A DNA stretch of 64,000 nucleotides, from NCBI RefSeq assembly GCF_963678635.1, contig NC_087063.1:72811617-72875616 (forward strand), written 5' to 3'. Both the position numbers and the translations under genes were made by a program. Under the pieces are notes generated by a model, which saw nothing but the letters and a program-made list of their open reading frames with translations, searched no databases and was not told where the DNA came from. The stretch comes from Symsagittifera roscoffensis. Taxonomy: Eukaryota > Xenacoelomorpha > Acoela > Convolutidae. Shown here in pieces: positions 33,722 to 45,100 of the stretch; within the stretch, counting starts at the first letter, position 1, and each line of letters opens with the position of its first letter.

Positions 33722-35092
33722 TTTTTCGTTTGACTACTGTCAATATATAATTGTTAATATGTCTGATTGGTTGATTCCAATTGTATAGATGTACTGGCTT
33801 GTATTTATATTTCTTTTTTATTCTGTTTTTTTCTTTTTTCGATGAAATTGAAGTTGATTCTGAATCGGAAAAATATACTAGATCCTGAATTGGATAAGTT
33901 TAATTTATTGTGTTTTCTATTTTGTAAAGTGCATCTAGACTACTGACTTCTGATTCGGAGAATGCATTTCTATGTTTTGAAAATATTTTACGTGTTATAT
34001 GTTTTTGTTTACTTATTATTGTTCTTTTTAGTGTTTGTCTTTTTGTTTGGATATATTCAAATGTTTGTGTATGCGGGGTTATTACAAGATTGTATTTTTG
34101 GTTTTGTGTTTCACAGTTGTGTATTACGAATGTCTGGTTGTTTCCTAGGTTTTTTAATGACATAAGATTTAAGATGATGGGTGCAAAACTGTTTTCGTGG
34201 TTTTTATTTCCTAGACTGTTAGTCCTGAGGAGTTTTTGGTTAGCTTAACCTGGGTTTTTTTGTTCAGGGTTGGAGAGAAAAGTACATCGATTCCGAAGAA
34301 TGACTTTACTTTCTCGTGGCTAGTATAAGCTAAGGTGTTAACTTACTTAATCTTACTCAGGGGTTGAAGGGTTGGAGAGTAGTCAATCGATCCACAAGGT
34401 TCAGGTATAATTAGAACGCGAGTAGTTCGTTAGATACTATTTTAAACTTACTAAGTTTAAGATTTATCTTGGGTTGTATAAGAGGAGGGGTCAAGTGAAG
34501 GATGAATAACCGAAGTTCTTCACTGTTTAGCTTAATTTGAATGGTTAGTATTTCAAAAATTTCTATTAGTCCTGGGTCTATTGAGAAGGTTGGGTAGTGA
34601 ATCGACGTTTGAGGTAGTTAGACACTTGATAAGTGGGTGGGGGAGAACAAAATTGTTCTTTTTGATCCAAGGATAAGCCTTGATGATCAGAATTAAAAAC
34701 TTAAAATAGAAAATTAAATGAGATCCAAGGATAAGTCTTGATGATCTGTTTTTAAAATTAAATAAAATCAAGTTTAAGTGATTTAAGATTTAAGATAAAT
34801 TTTTGTGAAACATTTAAAATTAACAAAGTTTTAGTTTTGATGAAATTAGTTTATTTATGATTGCTGTTATGTTTTAGGTGATGAAGTTGGAACACAGAAT
34901 GATTTTATATTTACTAACAGTTTTTTGTCATGCTACTAATTTTTGTTTTTGTTTTCAATAAATTATTTTTTCAAATATGTTTTATATAGTACTGCAGAAG
35001 AAACGATTTGAGATGTTTTTATCAATCGTTATTGAACAATAATAAATTGGTTTAGCGCCTGTAATTTTCATTGAAGGTTTTCTTCAAGGAAA
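33722..35092 (-). other. Copy A: untranslated leader
   Basis: Non-coding sequence between the leader ORF and gag. Contains two hairpin repeats (see 34664-34746) and a doubled GGTTGGAGAG..AGT.CATCGAT phrase (near 34265 and 34370). Conserved with 55066-56490 in copy B. Confidence 0.6.
34664..34746 (-). repeat. Copy A leader: two direct repeats with internal hairpin
   Basis: GATCCAAGGATAAGCCTTGA..ATC at 34664-34688 and 34722-34746 (period 58); each can fold through AAGG/CCTT. Copy B has equivalents at 55999-56023 and 56074-56097. Such structures in retroelement leaders can serve packaging or dimerisation (inference only). Confidence 0.6.
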
Positions 35093-35326
35093 TTATGTTT
35101 GCAAATGAAAATCTAAATTCATTGCTAATAAGATTCTAAATATAAAAGTTTGTGTTGGCTTTTGCCGTACGACCATGAAACTATATGGTAAGTTTCTATG
35201 TAGTCGTATGTCGTCTCTTGTCCGAGGTCTTTTTCCAGTACCAGGTATTTCTCGTATTGTACGGAATATCAGCTCTGATCTATTGAGTCGTAGAGACCGT
35301 GCAATTAAATTATTATCGTGTAACAT
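35093..35326 (-). CDS. Copy A: conserved short leader ORF
   Basis: 77 codons from ATG, starting about 80 bases after the primer-binding site. Its counterpart in copy B (56491-56679) aligns without gaps (LHDNNLI...SLR.NRS...FRTIRE.PG.G.RPRTRDD.RLHRNLP.SFMVVRQKPTQ). Basic; no known family. It might be a leader peptide, the first exon of a spliced product, or a functional RNA segment that happens to be open. The plus strand of the same block is also open. Confidence 0.35.
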   Translation of the reverse strand: MLHDNNLIARSLRLNRSELIFRTIREIPGTGKRPRTRDDIRLHRNLPYSFMVVRQKPTQTFIFRILLAMNLDFHLQT

Positions 35327-35403
35327 TTTTGAAAATGTTTTGTCTATTTTCTAATCTCATTTTGGTTAATTCTAAGCTAATTTAAATCTTAAGGTCTTTT
35401 TCG

Positions 35404-35421
35404 AGACTTATGGTCGCACCA
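35404..35421 (-). other. Copy A: candidate primer-binding site
   Basis: TGGTGCGACCATAAGTCTCG follows the LTR end (...CA) after two bases. It starts with TGG as expected for pairing to a tRNA CCA end. The tRNA species is not identified. Confidence 0.55.
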
Positions 35422-35423
35422 GA

Positions 35424-35556
35424 TGAGTTAGGTATGTAGGTCTATCTCATAGAGTAATTTCGGATAGGGAACACTATCTGCTCGTCACGCTACCTTATTT
35501 TGCTAGTTTATTGTTGGAACCTGAAAGTTAGATCAAGTTCCTTAGATCAGGTTCCA
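35424..35556 (-). repeat. Copy A: internally deleted 5' LTR
   Basis: Both LTR ends are present (plus strand TGAGTTAGG...; ...GATCAGGTTCCA), but only 133 bases remain instead of about 410. The middle third is replaced by a short sequence containing TGGAACCTGA, an inverted copy of the LTR start. The 10-base inverted pair TGGAACCTGA/TCAGGTTCCA frames 35514-35556. Confidence 0.65.
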
Positions 35557-37369
35557 CCTGCTGAAAGTTCCGACTGCCCTTTAAGGTTTATGGAGCAGTA
35601 ATAACATTTAAAAAATCAATGAAGTAAAGCAAAAAGAAACCTTTTTTTTCTAAAATTTGAAATTTTTTATGAAAATCATCCCGCCACATGCCATATAAAG
35701 TACAAAAGGATAGCTTTCGCTCCTTGTAACAAATCAACTAAGGCAAATAAGTTTTTCAACCACTTTGGAACGATTTTTAAGAAGTATTAAATCTCCGCTT
35801 ACGCGTTAATAGCGCGAAATATATCGCGCGTTAATTGTCCCAAATTGGCCAAAGGTGAACAGGTGAAGTTTTTTTTTCAAATTTAAGCTCAGGACAACAA
35901 TAGCTTTCGAATGAAATAAACAAATTTCGTCAAAAATGGCTAGTTAAAAAGTCGAAATTTGTCTGAAGAAAAAAAACCCAGCCCGAGCACAAATATTCCG
36001 TTACTTTCGTATCGAAAGTCGGAAAAATGAAGAGCCTCGCTAAACCAACCGCAATTCTCATTTCAAGTAGCTCGGAGTAGGAAATTGAAATAATAACGCT
36101 GAATAAACTCCCGCGGAAAGATACTTGCCTTAAAAAGTTAAATACAGTACTTTTCTTTCAACTTAATTTAAAGAAATTCTCATATCCCCCTGATCAATGT
36201 CAAAAAGCGGGTTTTTTCTGTACTTCCGACGAGTTGTGCGGGTAACAAGAAGTTGGAGCACACAAAAAACTGGAGATTCTGTCCTCCAAAAATTGGTCGA
36301 GTCAAGTTTGGGCAAAGTTTCGTTACTGAAGATCATACGAGAGGCGAAACGAGACCGGAACCCGCGAACTAAAGAGATCTCAACCAACCTGGGGCAGCAA
36401 AACGGTCAACACTTCCATGACTTCTCTGGATTGATGGCAGAATTGCAATTTCAAAGGCACTCTCAACGCCGATCATGATTAGATTACACTTACGCCACCC
36501 TAGAAAAAACAAAACGAAAACGGCGTCAGAGGAAAAAACAAAATTTTGCAAGCAATGCCTGGAGACCAGTCAAAGTCTAAGTCCCGACATAGCCAAGGGC
36601 ATTTTAGGAGAAATAAGTATACAAAGGGAACCAAAAGAATTGGTTAAGCTAGACTTTTGAGGACCCGTTCATAACTAATTGACTGTAAAAATGAGTCTTT
36701 TTAGCAATCGAATTATTTTCACACTGGCCCTCAGCCTAACTTCGCGTAAATAACAAATCAAAACACGAGCTAATGTTTCTCAAAAATTTGGTTACTGCAC
36801 ATTGGCCACCAAAACCAACTACATATGGAACAAATGTCCGGGTTTTTCTCGAATAAGATCCAAAATTTCTACGAAATAAATAACATCGATGTGGTTAATT
36901 TACCAATTTGGGAACACACTACATTATAAAAGAAAGAGCAGAATTTGAAATCATTTATGCACAGTAGTGGACCCGTCAACATCGTAGAACACTGAGAAAG
37001 AGGGATCACAAAAACTAACAAAGAGAGTACCAATGGCATACCAATTGGGGTAGAAAAACTGGGAGCGAACAATCCTGAGAAAAGCAAGCGGAAAAAGCGA
37101 TAAACGACGAAAGCAATGAGCGATCGAAGACACGACGCATCGCCAAAATGAGCTTTGAAAACTCGAACGATGCAGCCACCGAAGCGCCGCAACAACAAAA
37201 AATGTACCACGCGAACAGGAGCAGAGCTGACACTTTGGGTGCAAATGTAAAATTGAAAAACGACAATATACTGGGAGACAGCTCAAAAGAAGGCATGAAA
37301 CTCCGGAGAGTCACTTGAGCGTGATCGCCACATAAGTGCGAAGGTCGACGAGGCAATCAAAAGAGGTCT
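35557..37369. other. Flanking DNA between element copies, with a GC-richer island
   Basis: Between copies A and B. From about 36150 to 37450 the base composition is visibly richer in G+C than around it, and there are plus-strand open stretches with reasonable codon mixtures (36197-36478; 36475-36660; 37148-37315, reading SFENSNDAATEAPQQQKMY). I recognise none of them. This could be an old retroelement or gene fragment. Confidence 0.3.
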
Positions 37370-37371
37370 GG

Positions 37372-37587
37372 CTTCAAAAGCGGTGGTGAAGTGGTTACGT
37401 CTCCGCCTCTCAACCGAAAGGTCGGATATTCGAGGGGTGAAGCAACATTACCCAGCCCAGAAAAATAACCAAAAAAATTGCATGTAGTTCTTAATCAGGG
37501 GCACAACAGCGGTTCGCCGTGATGAGCTGTACAGCTCTTGTGTTGGTCCTTTCCACCGTGGATAAATGGTCTTAATCTTAAAAAAAT
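37372..37587 (+). repeat. tRNA-derived SINE, second family
   Basis: A-box TGGTGAAGTGGTTA at 37384-37397 and B-box-like GGATATTCGAGG near 37424-37435 in a tRNA-sized head. Then a body with GAGCTGTACAGCTCTTGTGT and GTGGATAAATGG, ending in CTTAATCTTAAAAAAA. The body differs from the SINE at 2.6-2.8 kb, so it is a separate family. Confidence 0.65.
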
Positions 37588-38611
37588 GAGTGGCGTAATG
37601 ATTAGATGCATGCAAAAAGATGACGACCAGGAAGACGCGAAAAACAAACAGAGCCAGGAAACAAGAAAAAAAGAGATAGGAAACCCAGTGAGAGATTAGA
37701 TGAAGGCCCTAGAACTGATAATCAAACAACAAACCCTTTAAAACTAGAATAAATTACCGGTTTTGAGAAAATTTCGTAAAAAAGAATTTCGCTTTTGGGC
37801 ACTTTTTGGAAAAATACTAGATATTGGCCTCTTCAATTTTTTATGTTTTGGCCGACCCAGGAGAAACTTGTTCGTTCGAGTTTTCGCAAAAAAATTGCAA
37901 AAAGAAGAGTAATTAGCTACAAAATTTAATCAATTTTCATGGATTTGATGTACAAAAACTAACCCATTTTACTGAAAACAAAAATGGATTATAATTGGTT
38001 GTTCGAGTCTTGTGGGCCCGGATTGACGTCAATACAAGAAAAATGCCTACCATTAATGAAATCTAAGAAAAAACGCTTATCATACACTTTTCATAGAAAA
38101 AACTTTTCATTGTAGGACAAGTATTAATTCCACCGTTTTTTTTTTACATTTTACCTTATTTCGGCTCAAAAAATTCAAACAAAACAGTTTCAGTTTAATT
38201 AGAGCAACTTTGGCAGCAAAATTAATTTTGAACAAAAAATGTTATCATACAATCTCACATATGAAAATAGTATGATGCGCATTTTTTCTATAGAAAGCAT
38301 CCACTTTTGAGGTTAGAGTCCTTTTTTCGATTGCAACCTTGCTTCTGTGCTTAAAAATTTGACGCTTTGTGTCTATAACCTTGTCCACATTGATTTTTTC
38401 ACCCAAAAACTGCATAAAGCACAAGCAAGTATTTTTAATACTTCATTTCAAATTGATATGCAAATTGATACTTCTTCTTAGCCAATTTGAGTTGCACCAC
38501 AACCAATTCAAATTGTTTTAAGAAAACGTTTAGGCTATTGATTTGTTTTATCGAAGGAGCCGTCAGAAACTTAATTTACTTAAGATGGAGTCGTACTAAA
38601 TTGAAAAGTAA
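37588..38611. other. Flanking DNA with MITE-like fragment
   Basis: Near 38010-38310 there are GCTTATCATACACTTTTCATAG and TATCATACAATCTCACATATG phrases and a GGATTGACG end, resembling the MITE at 27.6-28.0 kb in decayed form. Otherwise AT-rich and featureless. Confidence 0.4.
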
Positions 38612-38989
38612 TGAGTTATGTTGTAAGGTCTAACTCATAGAGTAATTTCGGATAGGATACACCGTCTGTTCGTCACGCTATCTTATTTTCGGCCGGATGA
38701 ATCCGTGCAACTTCTTAGTCTAATACCGATCCTAATCTTACTCTTATATCTACTAGTCTCAGGGTGTTTAACTAGTCTCTGCTAGGCTCAATAGATCTAG
38801 AGTATACTGGCTTATTGCGATTTCTAAAGGTCTCTTGGAGAGGTAACTAATTTCTAAGTTAAATTCAAATCTCTCAAAATAAGTGGGTTGTTAGTTAGAT
38901 GGATCGTGATTGGTTAGTATGAAATATTTTATAGTGATAAAATATCTAATTTATAACCAATAAAAAAATATAGTTTAGTCCTGGTTCCA
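38612..38989 (-). repeat. Copy B: 3' LTR (378 bp)
   Basis: Matches 56776-57185 and 58080-58493 along its length. Lacks the 32-base block that holds the LTR hairpin in the other two. Shared landmarks: CTCATAGAGTAATTTCGGATAG, CGTCACGCTATCTTATTTTC and CTAGTCTCAGGGTGTTTAAC. Confidence 0.9.
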
Positions 38990-38996
38990 CCCATCC
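38990..38996 (-). other. Copy B: polypurine tract
   Basis: Minus strand ACCCCGGATGGG abuts the LTR start TGGAACC, where plus-strand priming occurs in LTR elements. The same sequence is next to copy C's LTR (58494-58500). Confidence 0.65.
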
Positions 38997-40630
38997 GGGG
39001 TTTACAGAGTTTTTTAACTTTTATCTTCTGTAATTGGAGGATGGATGATGATCGTTGGTTTTTGGCGATCATCATTTTCTTATTCTTCTCTTTCAGAAGA
39101 ATGCTCCGGGAAGCTGGAGTCATGGATATGAAGTTGTTAGCTGTCATTCGACAAAGACTGTGACCGCCAAGGAAATCAATCTGATTTCCAAATGGTTTGC
39201 TATGATTGGTTGTTATGCTTTGGCGGAGAACTGATTGAGTGTCACTCTCGTCTGGGAATGGCTTGAAGATTGTCTTTGGAGGGAATGCCTTGTAACTCGG
39301 ACCTGTACGTATACTTGAACACCGAGGTGGTCATTGTTCTGATTCAATGAAGTCATTTTCGGCAAAGCCAAGTCGTACTCTAAATCCTTGTGTGCGGTAT
39401 GTCGGTTGTGTTTGACCATTTTGTAGATCGAGTGTGATGGGGTCGTCTAGTCCTTGGATGTTCGTCGTTTTGGTTATGTATGATCTATATACTGCATATT
39501 ATGGTTTACATTTTATAAAATTTTGTTAATTCAATTTTTTAGTTCTGATCTTAATTAGTTGTTTTCGCAAAAGCATTTTAGTTTCAGTTCAGTTATTTTT
39601 AAGAGTTACTCACCCTTGAGTACCTCTTGTCAAAAGTTATGATGTGGTCACAAAGCGTGGATGAAGCAAGGTGGGTTAATCCGGCTATAGAGCATGCTCA
39701 GGACGTCCTCGCTGGTGGGTTAGGCCAGGAGTGGGAGTATGATATCATGCTGTTTCTTTGAGAGGTCCTGCTTTGTGTTAATATTTTATGTTGTGTTTTT
39801 CTGGTTCTTCTTTTGCTACTTTGGTTGTGTCCTTTTTCAAAAATCAAATTGTTTTTGGTTTGGGTTTGTCTTGCGACTTTTTGTTGTTTTATGATTTCTT
39901 TTTTAGACTCTTTCTTAGGTAATCGTCTTCAAAAGAATAAATTTTCAAGTTTTCAGCTGGTTTAATCCGGTTTGGGTACCGTAGGTTTTCTTTTCTTAGT
40001 CATGCTGTTATTTTGTGGTTTATGGTGTTTAGTAAATTGCGTTGGTTAGTTTGGGCTATTATATATTTCCTTTTACTGCTTTTTGGGAGTTTAAAATTAT
40101 AAACTTTCATCGTATATAATTTTACTACATAAGGGGAAATAATTTATAGGTTAATTTACTACTTTGAATATCAATTTTACTGCATCCATTAGTGCTGAAG
40201 GTTTAATAGAGTTTATTATTAATAAAACAATTTGTGTTTTTATTTGTTTTTCTTGTTTTGTAGGTGATCGTGGTGTGAAGACTAAAGAAAATTTAAATTA
40301 TTATAAAGAATGGTTAGTCTTATTTTGAATTAGTTAGTTTTAAGTTAATCAATTCATATTTACCTAATCGTCAGGAAAGAAGCCGTGAGGGAAAACATCG
40401 TGTATTGCATCTGATGTGGTTAGTAAATTAGCTAGTATGCGTATTATGTTTTCAGTTTGTAGCAGTGGCCAAAGCATTTGAAGTGCTTTATGGTTTTTGG
40501 TTCCTCTGTGCCTACTGCAAACTCGTGAGGTGTGTTCTGGATTAGATTGTAAATTTTATGATTGTATTAAGTGTTATGGATGAATTCTAAAATGGGTATT
40601 TCTATAGGTTGAATGTATTCATGCGGTACT
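38997..40630 (-). other. Copy B: 3' untranslated region of the element
   Basis: Conserved with 58501-59540 in copy C over about 1 kb, including an ATGATGATCGTTGG/GGCGATCATCAT inverted pair near 39045-39075. No credible ORF; its conservation suggests sequence function or common descent only. Confidence 0.55.
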
Positions 40631-40631
40631 A

Positions 40632-42150
40632 TTAAGGGTCGGGATTCTTCGTCGTTGAACGTCTTGGTGAGGGGACAAAATTTATACATCTGGGTGGTTG
40701 GGTCATAATTTCGGAGGATGCCTTGAAGGTTAGTATTTTTAGTACAGTATGTAAAATTTTAGAAAAATGGTGAGGTGTATTTAGAATTGGTGAATTGAAA
40801 TCTGTGGCGTGGTTTTGTCGCGATGGTGCGCGTAAATCAAAATGATTTTGCATAAAACGATAAAAAGTGTATGTGTGCGTTTGTTTAGTTCTCAACATGA
40901 TATCATGGGAACAGTGCAAATCACGTTCTTTTGGTGTGAAGAAATGAAAAGTTAGTGAAAATGTTTTGAATTTTTCGTAAAAGGATTCATATGCTTGGAT
41001 GTCGGAGAGTGCTTCCGAAATAATATCGTCATGCTTTTTATCTAGTATGCTAAGTTGTTTTTGATGAAAAATTTTTCTGTTAATTGTGGATTGGCAAACT
41101 GATCATCGTCAAGGAATTGATCTTGGTTAGGTCGGATGATGTTGCGATTGTAATATTCAATTGAATAGTCGTTAGATCGGGGTGCAGTGAATGATTTTAT
41201 TATTTTCTCAAATCCTACGTAAATAAATTGTCGGGGTGTTAGTGATGTTCTTAGTCTGAATAATTCGTTCTTGTTTCTTTCAATATCTTGTGTGGTATTA
41301 TGAGTGGTAAAGAAAGAGGATTAGTATAATAGTAATAAGCTGTCCAATGAAGTGTGGGTAATAAAACATTCTCATCTACAAAATTTTGATTCGGGGTTTG
41401 GGTCGGATTGATTTAGGGTATAGTGGGGAACAAAGGTAGGGTTACTTGAAGATAGCTTACATTATTGGTGTGGTCTGGGTGGTTAACTTGTTTTTAGCGG
41501 TTCCGTATTTGGACGGGAACGGGTGGTTGGGGAATTTACCTTTAAAAGTTCTATAAGCTTGGTTATTACTAGTGGATGTTTCTGTTGATGTGGATGATTG
41601 ATTTAATGATGGAGTATAATCTGAAATTGGTGTAGGTGTTGGTGGATTTGATGATGTTACTGTGGATGATAATTAGTGAATAGTGAGAGTGTGGGGGTAT
41701 GGTAACTGTTGTTGGAGTGTTATAAAGTTATCTAATTCTTCAGAAATTTGAATATTATCTGGGGAGTTGTTGGTTGATCGTTCAGTAATAAATGGTGAGT
41801 AGGTTGGGATTACTTGGGAAACATGAGAAGAAGTGGAGAGAGATGTGAAGTGATGTTGGGGTTGAATAGGTTGAAAGGGGGGTCTTGAGAAAATTATGAG
41901 TTGGTCTGGGTATAGGTAGAAGGGGATGGGTCGGAGTTATTAAATTGTGATATGGTCTGAAAAACTGTGATGTCTGAGTTAGTATCAGAATTCATGCCTG
42001 ATGATCTAATAAATTGTGTTGAATCAAGTGGCGGAAAAGCAAAAATTGGGATAATGGGGATTGGGTTTTGGAGATTGGCTGGGTGGGAGTTGGAACGGCG
42101 GAATGATCCGATTTGTCTGTTCATCGTGGCTGAAAAAATGATTTTTTTGA
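40632..42150 (-). pseudogene. Copy B: Pro/Ser/Thr-rich decayed coding region after the envelope-like gene
   Basis: Minus-strand fragments rich in P, S, T and N (for example SNPPTPTPISDYTPS near 41625) and a 95-codon frame at 40632-40919 with no recognised domain. May be a separate 3' gene or the cytoplasmic extension of the envelope-like protein. Broken by stops. Confidence 0.35.
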
Positions 42151-42152
42151 GA

Positions 42153-45100
42153 TTAAAAGGTGGTGGTACGTGGTTGTTTAATGATTTGTTCATATTTATC
42201 TTCACTTTGGGGGTGTTGTGTTACTATATGTTTAATGGGGCTTTGTATGTTACTTGGTCTTAAACTTGGGAGGTTTGCGATTGCTAAGTTTCTAAAATTT
42301 CGTGAAACTAATGATAATGGTTGGTTATGATGTAAATTTGGTAAGTGTGGTGCTGTAGGTAAGGTATTTGTCTGATTTTGAGATTCGTCGCATGTGTTTG
42401 GTCTTGTTGATAATTTTGTATTGTATTCTTTGATTTGTGCATCTAAGAGTTTTTTGTTTATTGAAGCTGAAAATATTCCAAATAATCCTGCAAATAATAT
42501 GCGTGCTACGCTTGCTGGTTGGTTTACTTGTGTAAGGATTGCGCATGTCTTATAGATTCGATTCCTTTTGATAATGAGAAAAAAAAATCCAATAAAGTTA
42601 AACATAGCGTATAAGATAGTCAATCTTTCTAAGATGTAATATGGCCATCCTAGAAAGGCAAAGATTTCGTTTTTTAGTTTACGAAGCTAAAAATATATAT
42701 CGATGAAAAATTTTGCGGTCAATATTTTCTGCCGTTTAAATATAAGTAGTCCTTTATATCTTTAAAATATCCGCTGTAGTCTTGTGTATAGATGTCTGAA
42801 GATCCTGCGGTTTCTGCAAGTTTTCCTAAATTTTGATCTTTTGATTGTCTTTGTATAGTGTCCATTTGTGTTAATAGTTCTTGAAATTGTTGTGTACAAA
42901 TGTGACTTTGCATATCTGACTTGGAATATTTTCCTATAGATTTTAAATCGATATTGGGAATGCGAGCAATCGCTCGAATACTTTCGGTTGAAAATTTTTA
43001 AAGTGGTTGCATTAATGTAGGGTATGCTAATAGTAGATAGTACTTTTCTTTGTCGGGGTTCAATTTTACGACGTTGAGGCTGCTTTCTGATCCACATGGG
43101 ACTGCTGTATCCCAAAAATATGTTCGTCTTGAAAGTTTATTGACAAAATGAACTTTATTTTTATAGAATATTGGGATTCGTTTGTAACAACGTTTATCTT
43201 CAAAAACATATAAAGGTGATACTTTTCTGGTGCAAGTATGAAACCTTAAGATGCGAGTGATTTTAAAACCTGTGTTATTTCTAATTCACATAGTTTATGT
43301 GGTGTTTCTAATTCAGAAAGTGACATTTCTTGAAAAATTCTACCAATTGTGTAGTCTAATTTCATGTTTCAGTGAATTTCAAAATATATTGCGCCAAAAT
43401 ATGTACTTCATTAATGATAATTCTTGTAGTCGTGTGGTTTCAGTGTCTCGTGGTTCTAGTTTTCCACGAGGATTTCCTGCGTTTCGAAGAAGATTTACTG
43501 GGATGTATGATGTTCCTTCATTAATAGGTTGATGTGGTGCATAGGGATTATATTTTACTTTTCCAGAGATTATATCGAAACCTTCGTCGTATTTGACAAG
43601 TATTTCGGAATACTGTGTTTTGTGGAGTGGATTTTTATTTTACATACAATTTTTGTTTCGTGATAGATTTGAAAACGTGTTAATTCATTTTCTTTTTTAT
43701 GGATCTTTTTATATTTGGTACTATGCTTTAGTTTTTGAATTGGGTTGACTTTTTTAAATGGGATGGATTCAATGAAAAATTTTTCATGAAATTTAATCAT
43801 TCAAGCGTGGATTTTTGCTGTTTGAAATGTTGTACAAGTGTCTTCGGGAAACCAAAGAATTGTTGCGTGTGTCCTCGTAGTAAGATCAGAATAGCCTTGG
43901 TCATTTTTGCAAGGTAATCTAATTCCTTGATAAATTATAGTGTTATCTTTTAAATCTCGTGTTAGTTGTATTTTTTAACTTGTATTTTCCAATCGAAAAA
44001 CCTTATTTCTTGGTATCCTTTGTTTTTTGTATCTGCTCTGCAGTTTGAAATTTTTTAAATTCCAATATGTGGTATCCAGTGTTTGTCGTGAATATCATAA
44101 GTTAATTGTCTGTGTGCGCCGTTGTATGGGTATCTTTCGTCTAATTGAACATGTCCTTGGTACCGTTCAAGTTCTGCTTGATGTACAGAGTCGGTAAAGA
44201 TTTGAAAGCTTACTTGTTTTCTGTTTGAGTTTTTATTTCTCGTTAAGTTCAATCTGAGTAGTTCGTTTTAACAATCATCGGGTTTTAGATGTAAAAGTGT
44301 TTCTATATTACTTTGGTAGAAATATTCGTGATCAAGTCGGTTTTTATTTCCGTTGGAAACTTGTGAACAATGTACTTTCTTTTCGGAAAATTTCGCTGTA
44401 AATTTATAACCTGTAAGTGTTGTTGCTCGGGCTTTTGAGTATAATGTTGCTATTATATTTGTGGTTTCTATAGCTTGTGGTTCTGATTCGCATTGTGATA
44501 CTTGGTTTATAGCATATTTGTGTAATGTTTTTTGTTCGTTCTGTTCACAACCATAGTTTGTTACTAATAAATCCTGAGGTCATGTGTGAGGAGATGGATT
44601 TGTATTTTGTTCGAAAAAAAATTAGAAAAAGGAGGTGTTGAAATGTGATTTCTTTTGAAATATAAATGTGTATGATAATCCTGAGTATGGGTTATAAAAG
44701 GTGATATATCCAATTGTGTTTTTGGTATATCTGTCGTGTTTATATATGACTTCATTTGTTATAAATGGGGGAGGTAATGATTGAGCTGCTATATTTGATG
44801 GACTTAGAAGAAAAGGATGTTGAACAATATTATTAAGTCTGACTGTGATTTCAAACTTTAATTGGAGGCTATTTTGTTGAAGTATTTGAATATTGTGTTC
44901 TTGAATATCTTTGTGGATATCTTGTCTATATTGTAATCTATTTAGTGCCCAACTGTAGAGTCGGCTACTTTCTTGATGCTGTCCAAATAGTCGGGGAGGT
45001 GCTACGAAAGTGTTCCAGTCTAATCGTAGAGGGGTATTTGTTGATGATTGTTCTTGATATCTAGCGTCAAGATTGATTGGAAAAATTAGGGGGAAAAGTG

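Larger units (their letters stand above)
29917..35556 (-). mobile_element. Ty3/gypsy-like element copy A (5' fragment)
   Basis: Collinear with the 5' third of copy B. Reading right to left: shortened LTR (35556-35424), primer-binding site, leader, gag, and the first part of the protease. Homology stops near 29917, just after the protease active site, so RT, integrase, envelope and 3' LTR are missing. Gag carries single nonsense changes, and frames slip at several places. Confidence 0.85.

Noticed and set aside
30423-34165. Numerous plus-strand open frames (YFV/YCY-rich) over the Ty3-like elements
   Set aside because: Complement shadows of minus-strand gag and pol; no independent motifs.
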